Shown here one piece after another: positions 23,067-34,716 of a stretch of DNA of 64,000 bases. Under the pieces are notes generated by a model, which saw only the letters and a program-made list of their open reading frames with translations, made no database searches and was not told the DNA's origin. Within the stretch, counting starts at the first letter, position 1, and each line of letters starts with the position of its first letter. Source of the DNA: Sphagnum compactum (Eukaryota > Bryophyta > Sphagnopsida > Sphagnales); NCBI GenBank assembly GCA_965153455.1, contig OZ234495.1:3224001-3288000 (forward strand), in the 5' to 3' direction. The position numbers and the translations under genes were made by a program.

Positions 23067-25015
23067 ATCTTCGACCCATTTGAGTGCATAAGTAGGACCC
23101 CAGGGTTGTCGTCTTACTCCTCCTGGGTTTGTACATAATATAAACTCGATTAAAGGGGAGAATGGGTGGCTGCTGCAGCAGGAGGATGGGGAGTCACAGA
23201 ATACCTTCAGCTGGACTGGATGGATGACGAGATGAATGGATGGATGGAAAAAGCTTCACGGCCACGACGTCCTTTACTATATGTAATAGTTGTTGAAACT
23301 TGGAGCTATGGTGTGGTCCCTACTACAATGGGTGCTGATGGATGAAGTGAATGCAGAGGTGGTGTGCAGAAGCAATCACAGCCGTGAATATTTTATTTCC
23401 AGCAGAGTGGCTGCAGCAGCAGCAGCAACAACAGCAACTATTTAACTAATAAGGCTTCAAAGACTGAAGATCGTTTTGTACTCTTGTGGGGTTGTGTATT
23501 AACTGCAGTGTCGCTAACTTTAGTACTTGAGAAACAGCAACAACTCACATGCATTGCATGTCTGTGGTAGCTCTTTTGATTTTTGCTTCTTGCTCTTTTG
23601 GATTACTCCAAAGTACTCCACCACCCAGCTCTCTCTCTCTCTCTCTAAGCCCTAAGCTTTAAACCCTAAACCCGCAAGAATCAAGCAACCATTATATTTG
23701 TTTTGTTTGGGCATTGCGAATTATTCTACATTCCAGTTTCAAATATTTTAGCACAAAATATGTGACAAGAAGATCTGGAAAAAGAGTTCTGATTTTGGCC
23801 TCGGGTCAATGAGACTCGCTTCTTTGCTCCCTCTCTTATTGAAGAAACGTGTTGTGCTTTGCATTAGAGCAACATGAAAGTGTTGCAAGTTTGTGTCAAT
23901 TTGTGTGAATATTTTTCAGTTTGTCGATTTGATTGCAAGACTCTTTGTGCTTGCAATTAGAGGTCAAGGAAATTGAGTTGAGAAGTATAGTAGCAAATGA
24001 TCTTTTGGGAAGATTTTTTAAAAAGTTTTCATAAACTCCTATTTTCACTCTTGGACAACCAGCTGCTTTTTTTAGCTTACCAATCTAATTGAACGAATGT
24101 GCTTGCATTGGAGCTCAAAGAAATTAAGAAAAGCAAGTGGAAACTGCATTTGTTGTTCATCTAACAAAGGTATCCGATCAGCTGTGTTTTTTTAATCGTG
24201 ATATTTGGTCAAAATGTGAAATTAAAATTCAAACATATGGGGAAAAAAGTGATTTTGGAGGTTTTCAGTTGCCAGAAGTGAGAAAAAGAAATAATAAAAA
24301 TCATTAGATTCATATATTTGGTTTTCATTGCGTAGCCAAACATATAGAAGGACGATGAAAGATTTGTACTTTATTTTTGGTTTATAACCATATTTGGCAA
24401 TGGATGATTGCCACTTTGACTACAAACAAAAATTCCAAAAAGACTGTCTTTGATATGTGTGAGCTGAGCCAATGAAGGTACAAAACTGGGTGTTTTAGTG
24501 GTAATCTGAAATCAGTCAGTTTTGCTGCAACTGGTTTCAAATTCAAAGATGAGAATGGAACTTCATGTTTGATAATTGGGAAGCTTGAATGGGAGCCACC
24601 AAACCATGGCCATTTAAAGATTTACCAAACTATTCTTCAGGACTTTCTTCACTGTGAATCCAAACATAGTACAACTACTTAGTATCACCTCTGATCAAAG
24701 TATCAGGAAACCCACAAACTTGTGGGATTGCATGTTTATGGCACTCAAAAGGCCTTCATTAGCACCACATGCACAACTTGTCTTGCCTGCTTTGATCCAA
24801 AATGAAGGAGTTTCCCTCCCAGTCCAAATGGGATCATGGATCTTGGATGATGGATCCTGGCTACCACTGCAAAGAAGCCAACAGGGAAGAAGCAAGAAAT
24901 GTAGCAAAACCATTGAATCACAATGGATTCAAATTAGCCTCTATTACTGGATGCAGTCCTCAAACACTGTGTTTTGACAACCAAGACCTCCATGATCTTG
25001 TGAAGGATGTGGACT
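23067..25015. other. Intergenic region
   Basis: No exon recognised. It holds a CT run at about 23632-23646 followed by an AAACCCTAAACCC motif (telo-box type) near 23660, and CAG runs near 23415. Open frames at 24654-24977 (+) and on the opposite strand overlap each other and probably lie in the 3' untranslated region of the DUF1995 gene. Confidence 0.45.
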
Positions 25016-27424
25016 TCACCCCTTTTGAGCCTCCTTGAGCCTGTCTTTCAGTGTGGCAAGCCTTCCTGAGCTGGGAAGGTTGAGAGCCATCAAAGCTCGC
25101 CGAACAGCTTGTACATCCATTTCCTCAATTTGTGCCTCTGACAGGGCTCCAGATAATGAGCTAGGAAGTGGGGGAGGAGGAGGCTCTGAGCCCCCAAGAA
25201 TTCGGGGTGGCGCTTTCCATGGAATCCTTTTCCTTGCCTACAACAAACCAGCAAATTTTCTGCTTGAAAAATCTCAATTTATAATGATCCCCTGAATAAC
25301 ATCATAATTACTAGTAGAAGCAGGACCCCACTTAAGGATAACACTCAAGAATTGATACCTCACTGACAAGCTGTTCCAGATCTTTGTAGATTGGTTGGGC
25401 AGGAAAAACTCCAATCATTTCACTTGTTCCATCTGCTGCCATAAGATACACCTGCACCCTCATAATGCTATCAAATTGTGTCCACCGGTGGACCGCTCTT
25501 TCTTATCGTCTGCTTGAGCTTCTGAAGGCATACAGAGTGAAGAAGATGCATACTAATTTGATGACTGTTCTTCACTTTAGATGTATTTAGTAGGTGACAT
25601 GGGTCTCAATGCACAGTACACACAGTACACACAGGCCGTATGACAATGTCTATGCTAAGGTCTTGGAAAATATGGGACCGAGGAATCCAGCAGCAAACTT
25701 TCTTGAAGCCTAGACTCAATTGCCTGACTACACCTAAATGCATAAGTGGGAGTGTCTGCATGTCTCTGAAGGATTGAGGTTTCTGATAAAGCATACATAC
25801 TTGCCAATCCCCTGGGAAACATTTCAGAATGCGCACCACCCCACCAGAGCTTGATGTTACATTTGAGGCCTCCCCCACACGCTGCTCAATCAATGTGTAT
25901 GTGGTTTCAAAGGTATCAACAAATTCCTCAGCCTGTCTGCCATACTACCCCCACCAGCTGTTACTGCACACTCCCAAACTATATAGTACATATGTCTTGA
26001 GATGTTAGAGGAAGAACACACATCACAGCGCAGAAACAAGCTTAATAGCAGGAAGATATAAATAAGATATGTTTCTCACCTTCTCCAAGGACCAAATCCA
26101 AAATCGGAAACTACTTGACCCGCTAATCTCCATTGTGGATTCACCAACAACAAGGGCCTGCTTTCATCACTACTGGCCAATGACCTTACCTATCCCAAAG
26201 ACACATCCACATACGCAGTATATAACTAGTGCAAGAAGACAGTACTGTTCATCAGCACCAAATTATACCAAGATCTGGTCACATCATGCTCCCACAATAG
26301 TATAGAGTATAGACATTGGAAATAGCAGAGAAAAGAAGTGCAGTGATGACATATACTAGGTCAATCTCAATGGTATTCCACACAAGTTTTAACTCTGGCT
26401 TCCAGAAACACATAAAGTCCCCCAGACAACACAGCAGCAGTAATGAGGGATACCTGCTTCAATGTTTCAGCTATAGGGAAAACGATAGCAGCTATGCTCT
26501 TATCTGCCGGGTACAGAAGACCAACAGGATCCATCTCATTGTCCTTCTCACCGATGCGGCGTGTTAGAACTTCATCTTTGTCACCTAATGGACTCATTGA
26601 CTTGAACATAGCAGTGATCATCTTTGAGCATGCAATAAACTCATCTCTTATACCACATGGATAGTCCCTGGCACATTAACAGCAAAAGGATATTCTTTTT
26701 CAGAAAAAAAGAAACATGTCAGAGCTCTGGCATGAACAAATCTTCCAAGATGTTGCATCCACTTTACAGAATCCTGACAAACAGCATATTTGGAATCATC
26801 ACAAAAAGTAACAGATTGAACCTGGGCTCAGTGTCAAGGTAGTTGAACTGGCGTTGATCAACAGGGAGCAAAAGCTGTAGCTTCTGCCGCCGTTTACCAC
26901 TGGCTATCGCTCTTTGTACAGCCTCCCCTGCCTTTCTTTACACACATGCCATTGACCAGTTTCCTTCCAAGTATTACAATTACTGCAGAGGGTGAGAGAA
27001 CAAGTGACACCCAGAGCAACAAACCTTGACATTATGTTTGAAGAATATCAGAACCAAATGAGAGACATAAAAACCTGGTCATGAAGAACCAGAAGAAATA
27101 AGAACCAAAAGGGTAGAAGAATCCCACCTGCTTTACCACTTCTTCCATGGTCTGTGGGTTAGGCCAAGTCTGTTGAGCCTCTGAAACAAGTATACGTGAA
27201 CCCTTCTCTTCCAGAGCTGCAACTCTTAGTGGTCCTTTCCTCAACACCTTTAGGTCTGTCTGCCAGATGATTGCCTTGCTGCACTTCAACACATGAAAGA
27301 CTTGTGGACTTGAAGGAGTCGCACCCACATTACATGCTTTCCTAAAACCATGTTTGGTGCACAAAATCTCGGGTTTCCACATGCAAGAGATTGCAGTTGT
27401 AGCATGACCAACCACTGCTGCCAT
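25016..27424 (-). CDS. DUF1995-family protein, probably chloroplast, with SAP-like C-terminus
   Basis: Seven exons assemble in frame to 393 residues: 27424-27128, 26931-26822, 26667-26454, 26189-26080, 25936-25801, 25451-25359 and 25237-25016. All introns are GT-AG. The first ~75 residues are basic and hydroxyl-rich, fitting a transit peptide. The DUF1995 domain runs from about residue 90 (MEEVVKQAGEAVQRAIASGK) through LLYPADKSIAAIVFP, the signature LLLVNPQWRLAGQVVSDFGF with PWRRQAEEFVDTFE, and VVRILKCFPGDWQVYLMA. DUF1995 occurs in LPA3 and in the tail of plastid adenylate kinase 5; no kinase domain is present here. The C-terminus (about 358-390, EEMDVQAVRRALMALNLPSS) has the helix-turn-helix spacing of a SAP motif after a proline-rich linker. 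A nucleic-acid role is only inferred. Confidence 0.88.
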
Positions 27425-28536
27425 AGCTGTGATACCCTAACAAATGCCCCAACACAAGTTCAATTCCATGAGAATCTTCTATTGGGTACCGATACTTGAC
27501 AACATCTCTGGAGCCCTATTTCGCAGAGCTTAGGACGTGTTTTCCAATTCAGACAAAAACAGAAACTATTGGCCTCTTGCCAAGCTATCAATTACAAACC
27601 AATCTAAAGAAATCCCAGCATGCTCAAAGCCAGTATCATACAAGGCCTTTGTAAACCATATGCAACACGTTGTAAAAGGGGTAAGCAAAAATGTCTTGTT
27701 GCTCCACAACTGTAGAAGTGCTCAGGCAGACTATGCAAAGTATAACACAGAAAGACCAAGAGTAGAGTACTAAAATACCAGATACTGAAGTTCTGAACCC
27801 TTCTTCTTCTTCTTCCTCCGTTTCTGATTGCTGCTATGATGCAGTTGAATCCAGCTCCATGAATTTGACAAAAATCTTTTCTTCTTCTTCTCCTTCTAGA
27901 CTTCTTCTTCCTCCTCTTCTTCTGATTTAAGAGCAGTTAACAGAAGAATTGAGCGGGTCCTTGAAAACTTTCTACAAAATGCGCTCTAGAAGCTGTGATC
28001 TGCAGGCTCTTGTCCTTCATCAGCCACTCCCAATTCTTAGACCATACATAACAACAGAAACAACAACTTCTTCACAAGAAAAAATTGAGCTCTACGACAA
28101 CTAAATAAAAGAAGAGCTATCCGAGACTGAGCTGCATCAATACATACTACTCTTTGTATCTCTTTAGTGCTTGCTCAGCAGGTGCAATAGTTTCCATTGG
28201 CGAGATGAAGCTCAAAGCATTGCAATTGCAACCAAGGAATTGGAATCCTTGGAATCCACAGCTTCTTCCCCAACCAAACTAAGTTATATCATCTTCATTG
28301 GATGCTTCTTCTTCTTCTTCATCATCATCCATGAGTTACTCCTGGCTCTGAAAAAGAGAAAAACCCATGAAAAGTAATAAATTTAAATTTAATTGATTAT
28401 TTGATTATTTAAAAATTTTAAAACACCAAACAAACAAATCCTTGCCATTTACATTAAAGGTATCTTAAGGCAAAAGAAGAATTATGAAAACTCAAATATT
28501 TCACCCTGCAAAAATATAATTTTCAAAAAATCCTCT
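27425..28536. other. Upstream region of the DUF1995 gene
   Basis: The 5' leader and promoter of the minus-strand gene should lie here. TTC-rich runs at about 27800-27920 and 28305-28330 (GAA-rich on the gene's strand) are the only clear sequence features. No exon recognised. Confidence 0.4.
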
Positions 28537-28681
28537 CACTACTGCAAAATGTGGGTGCAAGTGATCTCACTAAATCAGTGAATTCACTACTTTTTCACTG
28601 GTCTCTGTTCACTACAACTAGTGAATTCACTCAAAATCCAGTGAAATCACTTGGTGTATAGGGACACCTTTTGTTGTAGTG
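28537..28681. mobile_element. CACTA-type MITE, 145 bp, with target duplication
   Basis: The ends form terminal inverted repeats: CACTACTGCAAAATGTG at the left and, reading inward from the right, CACTACAACAAAAGGTG. The element is flanked on both sides by TCT (28534-28536 and 28682-28684), the 3-bp duplication expected of CACTA (EnSpm) transposons. The interior repeats AGTGAATTCAC-like subterminal motifs in both orientations. It has no coding capacity, so it would need a CACTA transposase from elsewhere. Confidence 0.88.
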
Positions 28682-30671
28682 TCTAAAAAAATAAAATCAA
28701 AATCTTTCAAAATATTATAACTTTATAACTAATCTCAAGCTTCAACACAAGCCAAAATGTCATCTTTCAAAAATCCTCACTTAGAAATAGACCTATTACT
28801 ATACTCTAAGGTCGAAACCCTTAAGCTACTATACTCTATAATGAATCCAACCACTATATCCTTGCCTTGGCAGGCAAGGCCAACAAAACTTTTTTCTTTG
28901 TCCTTTTTATGAAGAAGGGGTTTTGGTTCCGGTTCTCAGTCCAGTTACTATCCATCTTAAAAAATCCTTGAACTTAAAACTCGAGGTTCTTTAAAATTTT
29001 ATGGAATTGTGGTGAGAGATTCTTTTGAAAAGTAAGAACAGGCCAATGCTGGTTTTTTAAAGTGGTAGGAAAACCTCAAGGCGACAGAAGAATAAGGGCT
29101 TCTGCAAGGTGGAGCCGAGTGTGATTGAAATCCAGTAATGTCCCTTGCCCAGGAGTTTAAAGTTTGAACTTGCGCTGCATGGCAAGAAGAACCAGAAGTG
29201 GGCTTTAGGATTTTCATAAGGCCCAGGGAGAAAGTCTTTTTAGTGTACACTGGTGTCTTGTAACTGGGTCTACAAGAATTCCTGCACAGGAATCAGAGGC
29301 TGTTGGTTTTTTGCTCTGTTGCAAAACATCTGAGTGCACTAAATCTAGCTCGGTCTTTATGTATAGGAGACCTTTCTGGATTTGAGATCCCTCGAGGTAG
29401 GTTTTGCCATCATAATAGTGACATTGTAGAGCATTGTAGTGATAGGAATCATGAGGAAAGATAAGTTGGTGAATAACTTCTTTCTTAGTTTGATAAGCTT
29501 TTGAGTACCTTTCGGATTATATAAGTTTCTGTTCCTGTGATATCATTGTAATGTTAACAAACAGATTTTTTTTCTATGCAATGAAAATCAAATATACAAA
29601 AGAAACAAAATGCAACGATACTTTTAGGAAAACACCTCCTCTTTCTGAGTTCCCCACAGCCTCCCCTAATTTGAAAGTTGTAACTTCGAGAGTGGTAGCT
29701 TCAGGGAATAGACCCGAAAATTATGGAAGGCCAATGGCATCATTCCCTAGCCTCAAGTACGAAAGGTTTTTTATATGTACGAAAGGTGAAATGTCCTTGC
29801 AATTGGACAAAAGCAACTTCCATGTGGGGGAATGGGGATGTGTGCTTTCTTTCCCATACAAGGCGATATTTTTCTTTATGGAAAATTATTGCTAGATTTG
29901 GTACTTTTTAAAAAGGGTGGCTACCATTACAAAGAGAAAAAGAGGGACTTAAAAATCATTTTAAATCACTTCAAAATTGTTCTTATAAAGGAGGGTATTG
30001 TTGCATTTATGTCTCTCTGACTGTACAGTTTTACAGTTTTACAGTTTTAAGAGTTTCTTAAGAGTTTTCTACAAAGCACACCATACCTATACTCCATAAG
30101 CTGGGGGTCTCTATTAGGACCAAGCCCAGCCGTCTGAGTTGGAGCATTGGTGCAAATTTGTGCTCACTTTTAATGTCTGGATTCAGTTCCTTTTAAGCTC
30201 CTCCCCTTTTGAGGAGTTTTCATGTTGTTTTCATTAGCATGTGAAATAACAAAGAACCCCAAAAAGATGACTTTCACTTCTGCACTTCTTGGGAAGAGAA
30301 AACCCATCTGAGAATAAATTAGAAGAATCTCACATTCATTCACATTCATTCACCTTAACCTAGAAGAGAGGACTGCATAACAATGCAGTTTCCATTTGGT
30401 CCCCCAAAAAAGTCACTTGGGCAACCAAAATAACAATAATAATACGCAGGATTTTCGTGAACAGAAAAAGTGCGAAAATCACCAGATTTCAAGGACTTTT
30501 TTTATAGGTACCACACTCATCTGAAATATGACTTATTCTCACAAAATCAGAAGACATAAACCCAAGTTTCAACCATGGGATTTGACACAATGACTCACAC
30601 CACACTAATAATTCCATTATGTTTTCAGTTTGGTGGAGAACCCAGAGAAAAGAACGAAGGCAATGAGTTGA

Positions 30672-30860
30672 GTGGACAACCTGAGGAGACTGCCAAAAAG
30701 GAAGGAAAACACAAAAGCTCTGTGTGATGGTTGCTGGTCAGCACTCAGCCCCCACAACTACTTCTGCAGGAGAAAGACACACAGTGAAGACAAAGAATGG
30801 TTTTGCAAAAGATGTGCAAGAGTGGTGAAAACTTTTTTTTCTTCACACCAGAGCTCTTGA
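30672..30860 (+). CDS. Small Cys-rich open frame, doubtful
   Basis: A 62-residue frame with a pattern that could bind zinc: CDGC, a single Cys after NYF, then WFCKRCARVV. I know no family with it, and no further exon is visible on either side. It may be chance or an exon of an unseen gene. Confidence 0.15.
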   Translation: MDNLRRLPKRKENTKALCDGCWSALSPHNYFCRRKTHSEDKEWFCKRCARVVKTFFSSHQSS

Positions 30861-30975
30861 ATACCACACCAATCCTCTTTTGTAAGCAACAATAGAACAC
30901 CAATGGAGTTTTTTTGATGTGATGCAGATGGCCAGAACAAACAAATACAAAAACAAAACCTATGTATAGTTATGT

Positions 30976-31311
30976 TCAGATGGGTTTCAGTATGTACACC
31001 TTCAGAAACATGTAGCAATCAGTTTGGAGTTGATTCAGGGTTTGCTGCATCTGGTTTCTTCCATTCAATCTAACCCCCTTTTGTTTGCACAATTTTTTGT
31101 GCAGCACCTGAATCTCACATGAAATCCTTAAAACCAACTTGTGCTCCTGTGTGCATTCCATTTCAGCATGTTCCTTGGCATCAAGGTTTAAGTGAGCCTG
31201 TTGGCCAAGGTCTAATAACAATACTTTTGTGCGGATGACAAGTGAACTAGGACTTGCAAATCCATTGTATGTACAGCTCCACATATTGTGGTTCAGTTGG
31301 CACAGCAGCAA
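30976..31311 (-). CDS. Open frame behind the KOC1-like stop, doubtful
   Basis: A 111-residue frame with a coiled-coil-like stretch (HLNLDAKEHAEMECTQEHKL and following). It begins about 140 bp after the KOC1-like stop on the same strand. It most likely lies in the 3' untranslated region; I know no homologue. Confidence 0.12.
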   Translation of the reverse strand: MLLCQLNHNMWSCTYNGFASPSSLVIRTKVLLLDLGQQAHLNLDAKEHAEMECTQEHKLVLRISCEIQVLHKKLCKQKGVRLNGRNQMQQTLNQLQTDCYMFLKVYILKPI

Positions 31312-31449
31312 TCAACAGCAACCTTGTATGCACCACCCTTGTTTGCAGGACACCAGAGGTAAGGGATGAATCCATCCTGCTGGGAAGTACGCTTTAGCTC
31401 ATGTCAGCACCACCACTGTGTGGCACTAGGCCTTTCAGAATAAAGAGCT

Positions 31450-34400
31450 TCATCTGGTTGGTGTTGGGATGCCTTCACCAAAGATCAGACTTGCCACAGT
31501 GGAAGTTGCCACTGCAACCTGTGAAGGGAGCCAAACAGGGTTCCCAGAATTGGGACCATCCTTCTCACTTGCCATACTTTCATCAAGATCCCTACTAGCT
31601 TTGTTCTCTAAAGCTGCTTCTTTCCTTCCCCTGAGGGGTCGTGTCACCAAATTCACTATCACTACACCTGTGCGGGCTGCAATCAGAAATCCAAGCAGTG
31701 CCAATGTGGGGCGGACTGCCCAATGCATTTTCTCAATATGCTGGTATTTGTTGATCACACCACTAATCTCATTGAGACGAACCACTTCTGTCTCTTGTGG
31801 ATCTGCCCAGACACCTTTCCCATTTAAGTCTTTCCCAGAGAAGAGATGACCTGGAAACTTAACAAGCAGGCCACCACTAGGCATTATGCTTGCAATCCGG
31901 CCAGTGTCCAATCCTCCAATATCCTTCTGAGGCCAAGGGAACCTGGGAGCTACCACTTCTGCCTTCAGCCGAACATACTGCCCATGCAAGAATGGTGACA
32001 CCTTCTCAAACTCTGTAGGGCTGGCTGTATAAAGTGTTTCACGTCCAAAAAAGGCAACCTTCAACTTATCTGAATGTTCGACCTGATGCACTATTCCTAC
32101 TCGTGATGGCATCTGCCCAGCATTGGCCTCTATTGACCATCCACTTCGCAGTCGAACCCAGTCATTTGTGACCAAGCCTCCTGATACACGCTCAAGTTCC
32201 ACTGGATCAACCCTCCAAGCTTCCTGGGAGCCTCTGAATGTAACCATTATTACACCATCCTGCACTCCAATTCCTGAGACAGTTCCTTCACTCTGGCAAA
32301 ATTCTCCAGGCCAGCCAAAGCGGGGTGACTCAACCCAATCTTTCAGTATCACTGCATCTCCTATTTGGAATGAGTCTTTCCACAGATGAAGATGGCTGGC
32401 ACCACTGCAGTGGATTGGTTCCCCGGGTTTATCACAATATTGTACAAGGACATTGTCAGATCCTATCACTGTCTTCACCACACCAATTCTCATACAGTGT
32501 CCACTTGACTTCTCTTGCATGCAGACCCAGTCTCCAACCTTGAAGGGCTCATCAGGACTGCGCAAGACAGATGTGATCTTAGGTAATATGTACTTACAAG
32601 ACTTCCCTCTATGATCAAAATCCAAGTCAGGTAATGAACGACAAGATACAACACAACTTCCAGGATAACATACTCAAAGAGGTCAAATCCTCTGGCAGAT
32701 CAAGACATAAGGCAAGGTCTGAGCAAATGAGACACTAAACAATCAGCTCTTGGGGAATAAATATACAGTCAAAGGTTCCACAAAAGTCTGGAGTCAAGTG
32801 GAGCTAGTAAACTGTCACTGAACAGCCATGTACCATGAAATAAGGAGACAGACAGATACAAGGTGAACCATCTAGAATGGACTGAAAATGATATTTTCCC
32901 ATTGGATCATTAATGACATGGGAGTGCAAAAAACCCTTTACTTACTTAGTGAATGCCCGAAGGATCTCCCCAAATGTTGGGCGGCTGCGGTAGTCATACT
33001 CAAAGCACGCCTTCAACACCCTATCTACAGCTGGGGGTAGCCCACTTGGAACCAGAGGCCTTTGGTGCCTCACAACCACAGCATCAAAGATGTCTTGGGG
33101 AGAGAAATGATTCCAAGGGATTTCTCCCGTTATCATTTCAATTATGCTGCAGGCAAATGCCCAACAATCTGTTTCCAAAGAAATTGGGCCCCTCAGATTT
33201 GCACCCCACTGCTCTGGAGCCATGTAGTTTGGTGAGCCCAACCAATCTGGATGCTCTGAAAATGGTGAGTGGATTCCACCAAGCAGCATTGGGATGCCAA
33301 ACTCTCCAACAACTGCCATATTCTGATTGTCCACAAGAAAATTGCAAGGCTTCAGATTTAGTGCCAGAATCCCCCGTGAGTGGAGCTCCATAATGCCAGA
33401 AACCAATTGTTGACCATACCTGTCCAATGAAAAACATGCCTCATAAGCAACTCAAAGTGCAGGATTGCACAGTAACAGAAAATATAACACATTTTGTATT
33501 CCTTGTCTCAACCTGGCAATAACTTTGTAGAAGAGAATGAAGTGAATTCAACTATACTCTCTTTCACTGGAATGGATCTATAAAAGCCTTGTCAAAGTCA
33601 GGAAATATAGTTTTGAAGGTGTTTTCAGGTTAAACCTGGATATTTTATTCCACAAGAAAGTAATGTAAGGTAAGCCATCTCAGCAAACCTGGTCACCAAT
33701 AAAGATGCAATAGTTCACTACCTTCTGGTTTTTGGAGCATCAGATGACCAACATCTTGTCAAGAGACAAGTGAATGAAGAGATGGAGATTAATGAGAAAG
33801 TCACCTCAAGACATCTCCAAGTGGAAGCTTGTTGCCTGGAAGATGCGCCATCTTGTCTCCCAGAGAACCTTCATAGAACTTCATAATGATGCAAGCCTGT
33901 TCAACGTTCAATCAATTCTCTTTCCAGATTAGAATTAGTAAAATACCCAGGGTGGACTAGAGTAAGCCATTGATGTATATACACATCTAAACAAAGCCAA
34001 GAGGAGCTCAACCAAAAACAAGAATGAAATAGGAAAAGCACGGGTCAAACCCCAAATATCAAACTTAGATGGACAGTAACAAGTTGCAAGATAAAAATCA
34101 ACTTCCAGAAGGTTAAACCCAAGAAAACACATAGTAGAACTGAAATGGGACTTTTGGCATCCAAGGGTGATTTCAATACATGGATTTCTCAATGGACCTA
34201 GTTTTTCCTTCTCTTTTTTCTTTCTCTTCACTCACTATGTTAGTTAACAGGTCTGGACATTCAAAGTATCAGTAAGAAGGGACAAACGTTGAAACCCACC
34301 TTTCCATCTTTAATTGAAATTCCATAAGGCCAGCTTACACCCCTCAAGCCCTGAGCAGTGTGAAACACACTCTGAAACTTCCGCAACAAAGAGCGGACCT

Positions 34401-34662
34401 GCTCCTCCGAGCCTGTGGGTAACATCTTAACTGCAACCTCATGGTATTCATCAAAGTCCTCTGTACAGTTATGGATTGTTGCAAGCCATACATCACCAAA
34501 AGGACCCCTTCCAATCCTGTGCAGCAACTTCAAAATATTGGGGTCAACCCACGGATGTGTACAACTAGGCTCTGCTGTCCTCCTCACTTTCACTGTTGTT
34601 CCAAATTGCTCATAATCCTCTGGAAAGAGTTCATCATCAATTGAGTACAGTTCACCTCCCAT
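31450..34662 (-). CDS. KOC1: KOC1-like protein kinase of the chloroplast outer envelope
   Basis: Four coding exons, 34662-34300, 33896-33805, 33419-32946 and 32656-31450, give 711 residues. The kinase domain starts LLHRIGRGPFGDVWLA (glycine loop 51-58) and has Lys79 in VAVKML, then KFYEGSLGDKMAHLPG, LALNLKPCNFLVD, VVGEFGIP and GSPNYMAPEQW. KEG-type repeats follow (FKVGDWVCMQ, FQIGDAVILKD, TNDWVRLRSG, GQYVRLKAEV). A membrane span near the C-terminus follows KYQHIEKMHWAVRP. This order matches Arabidopsis KOC1 (At4g32250), a kinase at the outer chloroplast membrane that phosphorylates TOC import receptors. The HRD aspartate is Asn173 and the DFG aspartate is Glu191, so catalysis, if any, is atypical. 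Exon 4 could lose a 40-base GT-AG segment (about 32614-32575) but that is too short for a plant intron. Confidence 0.9.
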
Positions 34663-34716
34663 CTTTGCTCTTCCTTTCCCAAAACTCCTTGTACTTTGTG
34701 GTGCCAGCTTGCCTGC

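Larger units (their letters stand above)
28682..31449. other. Region between MITE and KOC1-like gene
   Basis: Unrecognised short frames occur on both strands (28999-29250 minus, 29551-29895 plus). The right part, from about 30950 to 31449, is likely 3' untranslated sequence of the KOC1-like gene. Two small frames there are listed with low confidence. Confidence 0.45.

Noticed and set aside
32575-32614. Possible 40-base GT-AG intron in the last KOC1-like exon
   Set aside because: Too short for plant splicing, and the frame stays open through it.
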